From contig JAGTJL010000017.1 of assembly GCA_020746875.1 (NCBI GenBank), positions 682,001 through 746,000 of the forward strand: a stretch of DNA of 64,000 nt, written 5' to 3'. Numbering within the stretch: position 1 is the stretch's first letter; each line of letters begins with the position of its first letter. The notes beneath the pieces are model-generated. The model was not told the DNA's origin. It saw only the letters and a program-made list of their open reading frames with translations, and ran no database searches. Made by a program: the position numbers and the translations under genes. This document shows positions 46,877-58,306 of the stretch, piece after piece. Source of the DNA: Rhexocercosporidium sp. MPI-PUGE-AT-0058. Lineage: Eukaryota; Ascomycota; Leotiomycetes; Helotiales.

Positions 46877-49704
46877 ATGGGGGACGACTTCGTCGCGCCC
46901 GTGAAAGTTCTGCTCAAGGCGCTCGAAGCAGGAATTAAAGTAGCGGGCAGGCTCACGACATCCGCAAGTACTGTACCAGCTGCGCAAGCCCTGCAGATTT
47001 CCGAGGCCGCCCAGATCCTACTGAAGTCATTGGAACGGAGCTCCCACGCCGTCGCGGATGCCTATCGCCAAAATGCTGCAAGATGCGGAGACCCGTTTAT
47101 CAGAACACTGGTTGAGGATAGTGAGTTGCTCCGGCTCTGAAGTTTATGGAGGATGATCTCACCGCTACGCGAACTAAGTTGCTAACTGAAATGATCATCT
47201 AGAAGCGATCCAGAATCAGTTGAAGAACCTCAGAGTCGAAGTCCGCGATAGAATTGACGATATAGACGAGGATCCCGAATCGTTTAATCCGGCGACATGT
47301 GCGGATGCAGCAGAGGAAGCGCAGAATTGCAGCACGACATGTATAAATATATTGAATGCTCTGGGGGATCGATTGATTACAGCGCAAAGCCTCGCGCAAG
47401 AAAAGCCGAAAGATGATAGAACACAGCTTGCGAGTATGAGGCTAGAGAGGTCACCAACGCTGCGGAAGCCCTTGCCGCCTACAGCTCGGTGTATATCTCC
47501 AGTCGAAACTCTACAAGTTATCTCGCCAATAGATGAAAATCCTCAGGAACCTCCGATGCCTAGGAACCCCTGGGCTATCGATAGTCCATCGCAATTCCAC
47601 TTGGGGGCACCTCTGCCTAGCTCTGACAGCCCCTCGCAGCGACGACAGTCTTCTAGGGACCTATCACCCTCATCACTCCCCGAGATAGATCATCGCTTAA
47701 TTTCGAGAGATGTGGTACGTTTTAGAGTGGATGCAAATGAGGAATTCCTCGAAAGGAGGAGGCAGTCAAGACTTTCATTTCTGAACGAACTCCGGAGATC
47801 CGTGTCTTCTATCGACGAAGAGAGAGAAAGAGAGACCTTCGTTGATGGACCCCTCATCGCATCCCCAGTACTGGGAAGTTCAGGACTGGCTGTGAGCCCA
47901 GGCAGTGGTCCACGGCCAAGTTTCGGGTACGGGACCTTGATGACCAGGCAAAGAAGTCAAGCGTCTCAAGGATCGCGGCATAGTTCTATCCCAGAGTACC
48001 CAGAGCGGTATGCTCAAAGGCAAGATAGCCAGGATTCGATATTTGGTCTTCGAGCAGAACCCTTGAGCCCTCCTCTTAGCGAGCATCGAACTTCGGGAGG
48101 TACGGATACCTGGGGCAGCTTGAGAGGAGGTGCTTTGGCCACGACTCTACAAACTCCAGATTTCGGCAAGGGCGTAGAACCAGGTCTTGAACTTGCGAAC
48201 GGAATTGACTACGATAACGAGAAAATAGTCGTAGGGTCTGACGAGCCATACTACCACCATCCCACCCCAACTGCATCGATAAAATCCATCGACTATCCAA
48301 TCCGACACGACACTTCATTCTACAAGTTTGGTGGATTTTGTGAGGGGTCCAAGGCAATATTGAGAGGCGAGAATGGCTTGAAAGTTGTGAAGAGGCCATC
48401 CGTAAGTAGCCCTCTTATCGCCTTGTTTCTGTTAATAACACAGGATACTAACAGGCCTATCAGGGCAACTATAATGTAGCACTATCGGCGAGATGTATCA
48501 AGTGCTCGTATGAAGTGGGATGGAATGAGGTTGAGAAGGATAATTTGTTAGAACGTATGTATCTCGTTTACATGTTTCCGACACCAGCTAATTCTGTGCA
48601 GGATCTGGCATATATGGCAACAGTGGGATAAGATGGCGGCAGAGATTCATTTCCAAATGCCATCTCAAGACGAATTCGGTGGAGGAGCCTATCTATGCTG
48701 TAGGTTCATCATTTTGCAGTCCAAGTCTCTACTAACCATTCCAGTGCATCTTCTGCATCGACGAGCATAAAACCACCGAAGAACATGATGCCACGGTCTT
48801 CTTCTCTGTCAGTCAGCTCTTCCGCCACCTCGCCAAGCATCAACGGCCCCTACCACATGTCGCCGGCATCACAATTCTGTACGGTTTCCAACCACCTGAA
48901 GTCGTCGACTTCGACATCCACTTCACAACACCCATTCCCTCCACCTCAGCCTACAGCATGATTGAGATCGCCCAAAAAGTAGCCACTCGACCCTCAGGTC
49001 AAGCAACCAGTACCCACCACCCCAAAAATACACGCAGTAGTTCTCGGGACCCAGAAGGAAACCCAGTTCTGAAATTTGCAAATGGAGCACGGATAGTAGG
49101 TATCACGTTCCCTGAACGCTTTGGCGGGAAATGGTGTATGGGCTATCACGATGGCGAACGAGGAGCCTTCCCAGCCAGTGAAGTCATGCTCGATACACCA
49201 GCTAAAGCAGACGTCCTCATGAACCCTCAAAGCAGCTTAATCGCCACCGCGCGCTGGGAGTTCAAGCCTAAAGATACGAAAGACGGGGGCTGGTTACGCT
49301 TCAGCAAAGGCGATAGGATATCCTGCATCGGCTATACCTTCCAAGATCAATGGTGCTGGTCCGGCCAATCCAGCAGGGGCAAATGGGGACTATTCCCCTC
49401 GGCCTTCGTTGAGAATTTACAGGATGGTGGTGGGAGGTCTGCTAGCTTAAGTACCGGTAGTGGGAGGATGATGGGCACTAGTCCCGTTACTGGCGGCGGC
49501 AGGTTAACTCTATCGAGTAGTGCGGGCTCGAGGAGCGGGTTTGGTGGGCTGTCGAGCCGCATACCGAGTTTTCCGTTGAGTAGGAATCGCAGTTCGAGGC
49601 AGAGTGTTGATAGGAGTAATGCGAGTGTGAAGAGTTCGGGAAGTGATGGTAATGCAAACCAGCAGGCGGGCTTGGAGGTCTATATGGGTGGGACGGGGAG
49701 GTAG
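46877..49704 (+). CDS. SH3-domain protein with two CxxC pairs, function unknown
   Basis: Exons 46877-47120, 47203-48401, 48464-48554, 48602-48699 and 48745-49704 give 863 residues. The N-terminal 140 residues are helical (SEAAQILLKSLERSSHAVAD; VRDRIDDIDEDPESF). A long Ser/Arg/Pro-rich region follows. Residues about 485-590 hold RCIKC, a KC dipeptide, CIFC and RHLAKH, a spacing that could bind zinc. Next come an SH3-like segment (GARIVGITFPERFGGKWCMGYHD...GAFPASEV, about 660-685) and a clear SH3 domain (about 706-765: ATARWEFKPK, GGWLRFSKGDRIS, WCWSG, GKWGLFPSAFVENL). The tail is Ser/Gly-rich. This suggests a scaffold binding proline motifs, perhaps at the cortex. No named orthologue is recognised. 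Confidence 0.85.
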
Positions 49705-50257
49705 GGGATGGTATTTTGCAGTGGTGGAGAGGGAGGGCAGAGGATGTTTTTATGGTTGTGTTTGATAGGGGGAGTTTGAACGACGATCTGGGATTATGTG
49801 TTTGCATTGTGTTGAGCAAATTTTTGGACACGACTTGGTCAAGGTATTGAGCGGGAGTAAAGAGTTTGAGCGATTTTGTGTACTTTTAGCCTTCCGTTTA
49901 CGATACCCTTTCTTGCATGTAATGTGCATAAATGAATGAACATAACGCAGCTCGTGCTGATTTCTGTGGCTCTGTCTGATGACGGACATGAAATGCTTTC
50001 ACGGCTGTGAGGTCTGATACTGAACGTAGATCGAGTACATCAACAGACCACAGTACGCTAGCTCCTGGCCCATGATCAAATGAGTCGATAGTTGAGACTT
50101 GAAAGCTTGGAATTTTGGAATTCAAAAACTTCAATTCAGGGGCTGTATATATATATGTAGCCTCGCCTTCCGGACGCCTATACTCCATATCTATGCATGC
50201 AAACGATTGATCTTCATACCAGCAACCGAGATCTTCTACAGCGGCTCGCCCAGCCCT
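49705..50257. other. Convergent intergenic region
   Basis: 553 bp containing the 3' ends of the SH3 gene and the methyltransferase-like gene. It has an AT tract (tatatatatatg) near 50146. No gene was seen. Confidence 0.4.
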
Positions 50258-51323
50258 TCACTCCTGCAGCAGAATACTCTTCTCGTCCTTATTGTTGATC
50301 CACACATACTCCACACACCTCGGATCCGTCTTCCCACTCCCTAGCGTGACCGCCAGCAGATTAATCTCCAACCAGGTAGGTCTCATCCCAAAGCCCTCCA
50401 GACGCTCCCACCACTTCGTGAACCTCTCGAAATTCACATGCTGATCATCCACAAGATGCAACTCAATCATGATCTGCCCCACAGGCATAACACCCCCCGT
50501 CCTATCACACGCATCCATGAACGAATCCAGGGCCTCATACTCCCCGCCCTCGATATCAATCTTCAAGATATCGATATACGTGTGCTTGTTCTGATCCATA
50601 AGCGACTGTAATGTGAAAAATTGCGGCGTCTTGCTATACTCATCCTTCCCCCCGAGTCCCAATTTCGAGAAGTGCACGCGCGCCAAATGAGCAGGCGGGA
50701 TCTGAGACCCTATCCTATCGACCGAGAAATCATACGCGAAGATCTGCGCGCTGGGAATCCTCGCCAGCATCTCCGCCTCGAAAGTCGACTCGTCGTTCAC
50801 GCCAAAGCTGTATATGATGGTCGAGGGCCGTCTCGGCTGATGCGGGTTCGACACCGCAACAGCGGGCTTGTTCTCGTAGAGCGACATCCCGCAGACCCAT
50901 TTCCCACCGTCTCCTAGCCGTCCTACGCGCTGGATGTCGTGCGGGCAGGTGTAGGTCGCGGGGAAGAAGTCCCAGAGCGTGTAGGGAGTCTTGCTGAAGT
51001 CGTCCATTTTCTGGGCGGGGAAGAGGGGGATGCGTGGGTTTTGGGGGTGCGAGAGGGCCATTTGGTGGCGGAGGGTTACGGAGGATCGCCATGCGGTCTC
51101 GGAGCGTGCCATGCGTTGGATGGTGGTGAGGCCGACGGATGAGGGTGTTGATGAAGATGGGGAGGTGGGGAGGTGGATGAACGTTCGGGATTGGTGCATG
51201 ACCACAACAATGAAGAAGGTGAATGCTACCCAGAACCAGAGCCCGCATACTGATGAGGAGTTAGATTGATAAATGATTAGGTGGGAGAAGGAAAGACGGA
51301 CCTTGAACTATTCGGAGACCCAT
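50258..51323 (-). CDS. Type II membrane protein with methyltransferase-like domain (Methyltransf_22/METTL24-like)
   Basis: Exons 51323-51302 and 51249-50258 give 337 residues. The first exon encodes seven residues. The joined start MGLRIVQVCGLWFWVAF continues into FTFFIVVVM, a signal anchor at about 5-27. The rest would face the lumen. Domain blocks are YTLWDFFPATYTCPHDIQRVG, GDGGKWVCGM, STIIYSFGVNDESTFEAEM, ARVHFSKLGLGG, and the acidic motif DILKIDIEGGEYEAL typical of Methyltransf_22/FkbM-like folds, then GQIMIELHL and a C-terminal block with RCVEYVWINNKD. Such Golgi-type proteins are putative methyltransferases of unknown substrate. The short intron starts with GTCCGT, an uncommon donor. 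Confidence 0.85.
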
Positions 51324-52758
51324 GTTGAAGGGTCTTCTGAAGACGAATGTAATTGCAACAGAGATGCAAACAGAGAAGGCAGTACGATCTCGAGAAGAAT
51401 CGAGAACGAATAGAGCAGAATGTATAAATAAAGAAAGAAAGAAAAAAGAAAAGAATAAAAAAGCAGAGCTCTACCAGAGAGACAGAACCAGCTGTTTGAC
51501 GAAGAAGAGAAATGAAGCTGTCCTATTCTCCACACATAGAAAGATCAAATGTAGAGGACAAGGAGGAGAGGAGAAGGGAGGAGAAAGGAGAAGAGAGAAA
51601 ATAAAATGAAGACAGCCAGAAGCTCATACAAATAGGCAAAAATCAAGAACGACGGAAATAGAAACATAACGAAAAGGAATTAACCATTACCATCGCATCT
51701 TCGACACAAGCGCTCCGCTCTTCCGTCGCTCTTCCCGTTTCAGGCCAAGGCCCAGCGCAGGGACAGCATAAGAGAGGGACAGCTCAACACTCAGCAATGC
51801 TCAGCGGTTCAGCGGTAAAGCGGATAAGCAAGAACAGATGAAAGCGTAGGGAACTTCAGATGCCATGACTTGTATGTAACAGTACGTCCTTCAGACCAAG
51901 TAGCGCGACTCGGTATTGTACGCGAGACTCCATCAAGGCGTCTGGAAAATTGGAAATGCACGGCACGGCATGCCGAGATGTTTCTTCGTGCAGATCTCTT
52001 TTCGTCTTTAAGAGGATCAATGGCTTGTTTGATACAAATTCGGGGTTTATGGGGGCGTGGATTCGAGATCGTCGTGCTGTCAATGGGAAGGTCAAGCCGT
52101 GAAGGCGTTTCATGCGAGGTGGCTTGATGTCGAAGATCCCGCAAGCGAGAGGGCTTGGCGTGTTGGAAAAGGGGGGCCGGCGGGCAAGCGAGACTAGTGG
52201 TGGGCTTTAAAACAACACCAATCGACCCCGCGTGCGGCTTGCTTGATCCCAGCACAAGGTGATGTCAACATTGAATATCAATCGAGTAAAATAATAATCA
52301 CGATGGTAACGAAACGAATTAAGAGTGTATGTATGATAGGCAAAAGTCCTTCCTGAATTTGCTATCTCATTCTCAATTGTGTGTCTGCAGGTGGATACAG
52401 AGACCATAAAAGGTCCAAAACCATCACTGCTATGCAACGCAACGCCAACAATGCATCCCAATCCTCCCATAACATCCCTCACTTTCATTCGTCACTCCCA
52501 CGCACCCAAGTCAATCTCATCATGTACATGGACATTGAGTGATACAACCTATCCATCCAGTGTTGCAACGATCCATCTTCCAAACAATTCGCTCAAGAAT
52601 AAATCACAAATTGGCTCTTCATCCCAATCATATCCATCCTGTCGAGGGTCCTTCCTCTCGTCCAGTTCTGTCGTCGTCATCAAATTTCGTAGCAAGAGCT
52701 ATCATCATAATCTAAGCTGCAAAAGCAACCACAAATGTTGTTAAAAACTCAAAACGCA
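51324..52758. other. Intergenic region, no gene seen
   Basis: 1.4 kb. It contains a purine-rich, A/G-biased stretch at about 51340-51680 upstream of the methyltransferase-like gene. Frames on both strands around 51809-52255 and 52379-52744 overlap and have no features. The right end is the 3' side of the 888-residue protein gene. Confidence 0.4.
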
Positions 52759-55425
52759 TCAATCTTCGTCTTCCTCCTCAACTAGCGCAGGTGTTCTTCT
52801 CTCGTTTCTCCTCTTTGGTCGTCTGTGTCTCGAGCTGCTGATGTTACTAGCCGAGTCATCGGGTGCTAATTCGCTCATCATTTCAGACTCTGGCTCCCAG
52901 TCGCTCTCGCTTAGCATTTCGCTTCCTTCTCCCCAGTTCTGTCTCTCATAGCCCGGTCCTAGTCCAGATGGAGGAAAGCCAGGTGTACCTGCACTGATAA
53001 TATCTGGCTGGTTTGGCTGTCTGGATTGCAGTGACATTGAGAGACCAGCTCCACGTTCTCGGAGAGCTCGTCGAACCAACTCAGCCTTGCGATGTAGCCC
53101 TTCAAATGCATCCTCCAGTGCCTCCATACTGAGATAAATTTCACGCTCAACTTCTGCTAGTACAGCAATCTCAGTCTCCTCGTCATTGGAAACAGGTTGG
53201 CGAACCTGAGCAAATGGCGTCGGGCCCCGAGACTGGAATCCGCCCATTGAAGGAGAGAAAGTCTGGTTTCGCAGGGGCGAAAAAGGTGTGTTGTTCCGAG
53301 ACGGGTTGGCTTGACGCATCGCAGGAGACATTGGTCCACGGAATCCACCTGCCGGTGTAGGTCCTCGGGATGGTGCTGGTGATGGATTTGTAGAGTCATC
53401 GGCTCCAGACCACAAGAAACCATCGAATCGACCGGAGGTCAGAATTTCCCACTCCGAAGCATTGATACTTGACATCGTGGCCAGAAGGTTGTGGAGATTA
53501 GGGTGCTTTAGCAGATAAATTGCAGCTTCAGGATCTCGGGGAGGGTTCGTAAGCCGATAGAGTCTCTGGATCGAATGCACGGTCTTGACCATGAATTCGG
53601 ATCTAGGCTTTGGTTGAGGTGCCCGCGATACAGGTTGCAGCACAGTAGAGCCAGAAACCAACGCATTGAAAATCGGTCGGTCATACTGATCTAAATGAGT
53701 CAGAATGGCGAAAGACAGCGTCTCGTCGTCGACTTCTTGTGGTGGAGTAGCTGCTGTTTGAGGGCAGCTAGACAACCATTTATCAACGGCATGCTTGGTC
53801 TTCTTAGTCTGCGCAAGATAGTGCTCACGGAACTCTTCAGCAATATCAGGATCCATCTTGACAGGCGATCTAGGTCTCTCAGGACCACCTTCTGGAGATA
53901 TTCCAAGACCACTGGACAAATCCTCCCCTGCTCTGACTCCCAAAGTTGCAAAATCAAAAGCTGGCCAGACAGGGAGCTCTCGTCGACCACTAACCCATTC
54001 CAACACTTCTCCCCATCCAAGTCCTCGGCTTCCTTCGTGCGTTGCAAGATCCGGGTGCTGGCACATGACACAAGCGCAGCCTTCAGATGATAGATCCCTG
54101 TTGAAGACATTCTCCAACCGGTCAAGCAATCTTCTCGCAACTGATCGATAACCAGTGGCCACCGCCAACGATCCACTCTTGTTTATGACTGCCTCGTACT
54201 GATCCAAAACCGTGTAGAATGGTCCAAATATCTTCTCAATTTCGGAAGGAATTGGTGTAGCCTCTCTCGATCCGCCTTGTTGAGAATGAAAGGCTGGCGC
54301 AGCAGTGAGGAGAGTTTTCGGGACTGGACGAAGTAATCCACCATTTTGCATCAAGTAGTCGACTCGAGGAATATTGATAGGTACATTTGGTGGAGGTGGA
54401 GGTGGGGGAGGTTGTGGTGAGTCGTACGCGCTTGAAACTACACCGTGATCCTCGAAGTCGATGAAAGGTGATGGTGTTGGCTTGATGCTAGGTACAACTG
54501 ATGGGGGAAACTGTGGAGTCTGGGTTGGAGTTCGAGGTGACGAGTCTTGTGCTGAGTCTGGGGAAGAATCTGTATCCAGGACTGGCGGGCGTTTTGAAGA
54601 CGCCTCTGGCTCTCTTCTCTCCTGATCTCGCTTTGGCGCAACAGATGTGACATTCGAGTCCACTCCAGATCCAATACCAGAATCGCGCACACGCAGATCC
54701 TCTGTAGAGGCTCTCTCGTCTTTCATCCTCGGTGATTTGATGGTGCTAGCCTTGGAGCTCTTGGACTTCACAGAAACCTTCGACCGAGTCTCCTTGATCT
54801 GATCCTTTGCCATCTTACCAAACCAAGAGTTGCTCAGAGCTGGTCTAATCTCGTCCTCAACATCCTCTTGGACCTTGGACATCCTGCTTGTACTGTGTTT
54901 CCTTTGCTGCGAGATGTCGGTCTCGGGAGGGCTCGGTGGTCTGCCATCTTTCTGAACCGTTCCAGACTTGGGAGGAATGATTTGTTCTACCGATTTGGTT
55001 CTCCCTTTGTCGCTCGAACCTAGATCAGTCGACTCTGGCGTATACGGACTGGCCTTGTTCGCAGCTGGTAGTCGCACATCGTCTCTGCTGTTGACCGCTT
55101 CCTTACTGAACGCCTTGTTGAAACTCGGGTATGGCAGACTGCTTCGCGAGGTTGCGCCGGGGGCAGACGCTGTTCGAGCCAACTCGGGGACCAGATCGGC
55201 CATAGATGTTGACGGTTCGGAGCCTCTGTCGCTGTCCTTCTCTCCTTCTTTCTCCTTCCTGCGTCGGTGGGATGACTTGATGACTTCGCCAGTCTCAGGG
55301 TCGATCACCTTCGGTCTGGAGCTTCTCGATTTATGAGGTCGATTGGGATCCTTCTCGGACTTCGATCTGTGTCTTCTCTCACTCGGCCGCTCTTCCACCT
55401 CGTTCTCGCGGTCTTTTTGGGCCAT
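52759..55425 (-). CDS. Large conserved fungal protein of unknown function, intronless
   Basis: One uninterrupted 888-codon frame, unusual here, where almost all genes have introns. The N-terminal about 330 residues are disordered and basic (Ser/Arg/Lys), with a Pro run (PPPPPPPPNVPINIPRVDYLMQ) near 345. An ordered core at about 370-680 includes IFGPFYTVLDQYEAVINKSGS, SVARRLLDRLENVFNRDLSS, a CACVMC pair followed by WGEVLEWVSGRRELPVWPAFDF, EEFREHYLAQTKKTKHAVDK, LSFAILTHLDQYDRPIFNAL and AIYLLKHPNLHNLLATMSSI. The C-terminus has a helix (EVEREIYLSMEALEDAFEGL) and an acidic tail with SAS- and RRPKRR-like patches. Relatives in fungal genomes carry uninformative names, and I assign no function. Confidence 0.8.
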   Translation of the reverse strand: MAQKDRENEVEERPSERRHRSKSEKDPNRPHKSRSSRPKVIDPETGEVIKSSHRRRKEKEGEKDSDRGSEPSTSMADLVPELARTASAPGATSRSSLPYPSFNKAFSKEAVNSRDDVRLPAANKASPYTPESTDLGSSDKGRTKSVEQIIPPKSGTVQKDGRPPSPPETDISQQRKHSTSRMSKVQEDVEDEIRPALSNSWFGKMAKDQIKETRSKVSVKSKSSKASTIKSPRMKDERASTEDLRVRDSGIGSGVDSNVTSVAPKRDQERREPEASSKRPPVLDTDSSPDSAQDSSPRTPTQTPQFPPSVVPSIKPTPSPFIDFEDHGVVSSAYDSPQPPPPPPPPNVPINIPRVDYLMQNGGLLRPVPKTLLTAAPAFHSQQGGSREATPIPSEIEKIFGPFYTVLDQYEAVINKSGSLAVATGYRSVARRLLDRLENVFNRDLSSEGCACVMCQHPDLATHEGSRGLGWGEVLEWVSGRRELPVWPAFDFATLGVRAGEDLSSGLGISPEGGPERPRSPVKMDPDIAEEFREHYLAQTKKTKHAVDKWLSSCPQTAATPPQEVDDETLSFAILTHLDQYDRPIFNALVSGSTVLQPVSRAPQPKPRSEFMVKTVHSIQRLYRLTNPPRDPEAAIYLLKHPNLHNLLATMSSINASEWEILTSGRFDGFLWSGADDSTNPSPAPSRGPTPAGGFRGPMSPAMRQANPSRNNTPFSPLRNQTFSPSMGGFQSRGPTPFAQVRQPVSNDEETEIAVLAEVEREIYLSMEALEDAFEGLHRKAELVRRALRERGAGLSMSLQSRQPNQPDIISAGTPGFPPSGLGPGYERQNWGEGSEMLSESDWEPESEMMSELAPDDSASNISSSRHRRPKRRNERRTPALVEEEDED

Positions 55426-56526
55426 TGTTGGTATCTGGTGAGGTCGGATTGCGCTGGGCGCTTAGAGAGTCGAGCTGGGTGGTTGGCGTGCCACACCTCG
55501 CATGCGGAGCAAGCAACCTTTACGGCGGTGAGGTGAGATCAAGCTTGGGTGAAAGCTACGTAGATATTTCGGTGTAGCATCAGGGAGTGCAAGTATGACG
55601 AGCTGGTAGCAAAGGGAAGCAAGGTGATGGTGTCGGGGCAAGTGGTGGGTCGAGGACAGTGTCGATGTGTTGGGCGTTGCTGATTCGCAGGGTCAGGTTT
55701 GGTGTTGTAGAACGAGGTCCGACTTTAGCGACGGTCCACCAATCAAATTAATTATAGCCGAACCAACGCAGTAAAGTACTTTGTAGTATTTGCAAGAATC
55801 GAAGTCAAGGGAAGGCAATTAAAATAATAATAAACAAAACGTCTCGAAAATGACAACTCAAACCTGCTTTGATTCCTGCGATGACAAGGTGTAGAAATTG
55901 TCCGGAGCTGGGCTGGGAAAGCTCTGAGCTGGGACGGAGCGGGAGGCGATATTTTAGTACAAGCGTCACCGCTATTTTGAGGCTAAAGGAGGGGGTTGGG
56001 AACAACACATCTCATATCACGCCAAGGGTGACATCGCATCCAGTTTCATAAACCTGCGAAATGGCTGGAAGGATCCTGAGTATACCCAAACATTGGTATT
56101 GTTGGTATTATCATTTGTTTATTTAAAGATGTCTGTCTGTAAGCGCTGGTGGTACATTACTTCGCATCAGGGCTGCAGGAATTGTCGGATAAGGACTCAA
56201 CCCCGCATTGCATGGCAGGAATGGCCCGGCTTTGACGAGAGGGGCCAGCGTAGTACTTTGGAAGTCTGGAATTATTCAGATGATGAAGCGATGGAGGAAG
56301 TTGTTTGTCTTCCGCAAAGTGTGCTGAAAATTTGGCTACATATTTACTTTAACACCTTCTAACCTCTATCAAAGCCTGAGCGAAATATGTTGTATCTAGC
56401 AAGAGGAGATCGAGCTCAGGACACAAGTTGCAAACATTATTAATTCAGGGTATCGACTTTTCCTTCGATCTGTCATCGTCATCGTAAATCATGTCCAAAA
56501 CTCCTCTTCAGGAATCATCCTCTCCT
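55426..56526. other. Intergenic region, no supported gene
   Basis: 1.1 kb. The left part is the promoter of the 888-residue protein gene. A plus-strand frame at 56093-56362 contains two nearby cysteines (GCRNCRIR) but starts without ATG and has no family match. Confidence 0.4.
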
Positions 56527-58306
56527 CTAGTCATAGTAACAATACTTCTCAAAACAAGCCCTACAAGCACTCGGTAAAGTCTCACCGGTCTTCATCATGA
56601 TAGCACATCCCAAACAAGTGCCCCACGTAGAATCCCCTCCTTGGGTAGCAATCTGCACACCGTTGGCAATCATCGAGTCAGTCTGCTTCTCAGAATACAC
56701 CAATTGAGCTGTCGCAGTGCCCGAGGCAAAAGTGTATGCCCTGTTTGGCAGATACACAATCGTCACTTTGTCAGCTTCGCCGCATCCGAAAAAGGTGGCT
56801 CTAGTAGTGAGGCCTTCTGAGATGAATGTCTCCACTGATGGGATGAATGGCATACGTGTGAGCCCGGCGTTGAACGACTGCACGTAAGTGGTTAGAATCT
56901 CGCTTCCATTCGGGAAGTTGCTACTTGTGTCGGCGGAGTTGTCGTTTACTAGGATGACGGAGATATTGCGAGATGGCTGGAGAAACGGAAAGATCGGGTT
57001 GTTTTGTAATGCCTCTCCGCCGCTGCTCAAAACTTCAGTATGTATAATTTGCAATGTCTTAGGATCAGGATCAGGATCAATAAAGGACAAATGATCCTGA
57101 TCCCAGATCACTGAGATTGAAAGGACGGAAAGTCACGTACTCAACTAGACTGAGGTTCTCTTCTGCTGAAATATTATTCGCGATGTTTGGAGTGGCAGTC
57201 GAAGAGATGTATTCGTAGAAGGGATTTCGATATGTGGCGTAGAGATCGGAATTCGTGACTTCATGGACCTGATCGATCAGAGCAGCAAGGGACTCAGCCA
57301 GACTCGTGGTCGAGTTTATTGCGGGCACGGGCACACATATTTGATTGAACAGACTACTTGAGGTCCCCAAAATGTATCCCAAGTTATCGTAGTTGGTGGT
57401 GCATGTTCCAACAGGTTTTCCTGACTTCATCGTCGTTCCAAGATACTTCGTTGGAGTAAAGGCAGAGACATCCTTATCAAAGCTACCGAACTCGTAAGGG
57501 CTGAACTCGTAAGTCGTTGCGTTTGGCCCAGGTACGCATTCTCCGAGCCAAGTCTTGGTACCAAGTGCTGTTATGACGGGAAAAGGGACGGCATGCGATG
57601 TGAAGTTCGAAAGACGGGCAACCGAAGATAGAGTCGTCGAAAACCCACCGAAAGGGCCCTTCAATAGTTGGTATGAGAGCAGTCTCCCCCAGGGATCAGT
57701 CAATGTGGTATCAAAACCTGCAGCTTCTTTCTTGATCACACTGCTGAGAATTTCTCCATAGGCAACAGCAACCAGCAGAACTCCAGGATCCAGAATTGAA
57801 TCTCGGAATGCCTCCTTCCATAGCGCCTCTTTCAAGTAACTGACGGTTGGATAGTTATTACCGGCCAGAGATGACAATAGCCAAGCACCTCCGGATAGCC
57901 CAGCTTGGTAGGTCAGAGCTTGGTATAGTCCGCTGGTGCTCACGGCACTGTCACGCCGATCAAGGGCTTGAATCACTCCAGCACCTGACAGAAGAGACCT
58001 GTAACCGCCTCCACTTGTAGTCAATGCAACCTAGGTATTTCTGTCAGTCGATCCGTTTTTGCTTAATGGGCTACCACTTACAGTAGGAAGTTCAGCTGTG
58101 CCAAAGGCCGAGTTGGTCTTGAGCAACCATGTCTTCAAAGCCTGGTCAGCAACAGCCTTTCTGGCTACTCTAAATATCTCTTCATCATCCGAGATGCCAT
58201 CCGCAGGTCGTACGAGAGAGGTCGTGGGACACACCCCTCTCACAGGAACGTAATTTGCAACTGCTTGAACAACCAGAAACAACGACAGAAGCAGTTGAGC
58301 AAACAT
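56527..58306 (-). CDS. Secreted lysophospholipase / phospholipase B
   Basis: Exons 58306-58082, 58030-57141 and 57022-56527 give 536 residues. A signal peptide (about 1-18, LLLSLFLVVQAVA) precedes the family start (CPTTSLVRPADGISDDEE). The oxyanion segment ALTTSGGGYRSLLSGAG and the nucleophile motif AGLSGGAWLLSS (GLSGG) follow. The catalytic Asp of the DGG motif (LVDGGEALQNNPIFPFLQPS) is formed by joining exons 2 and 3. Further blocks are SVILVNDNSADTSSNFPNG, GLTRMPFIPSVETF, RATFFGCGEADKVTIVYLPN and the cysteine-rich end (CLGCAIMMKTG...CRACFEKYC). Many N-x-S/T sites are present. There is no GPI-type tail, so it is probably secreted. It hydrolyses acyl chains from (lyso)phospholipids and may serve nutrient or host-membrane phospholipid use. 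Confidence 0.93.

Noticed and set aside
56093..56362. Plus frame containing GCRNCRIR
   Set aside because: Two cysteines alone do not make a zinc finger; the frame does not begin with ATG and no splice partner was found.
57023..57140. Reading through this stretch as lysophospholipase coding sequence
   Set aside because: The segment is bounded by GTACGT and CAG, and only its removal restores the DGG catalytic motif and the family alignment.
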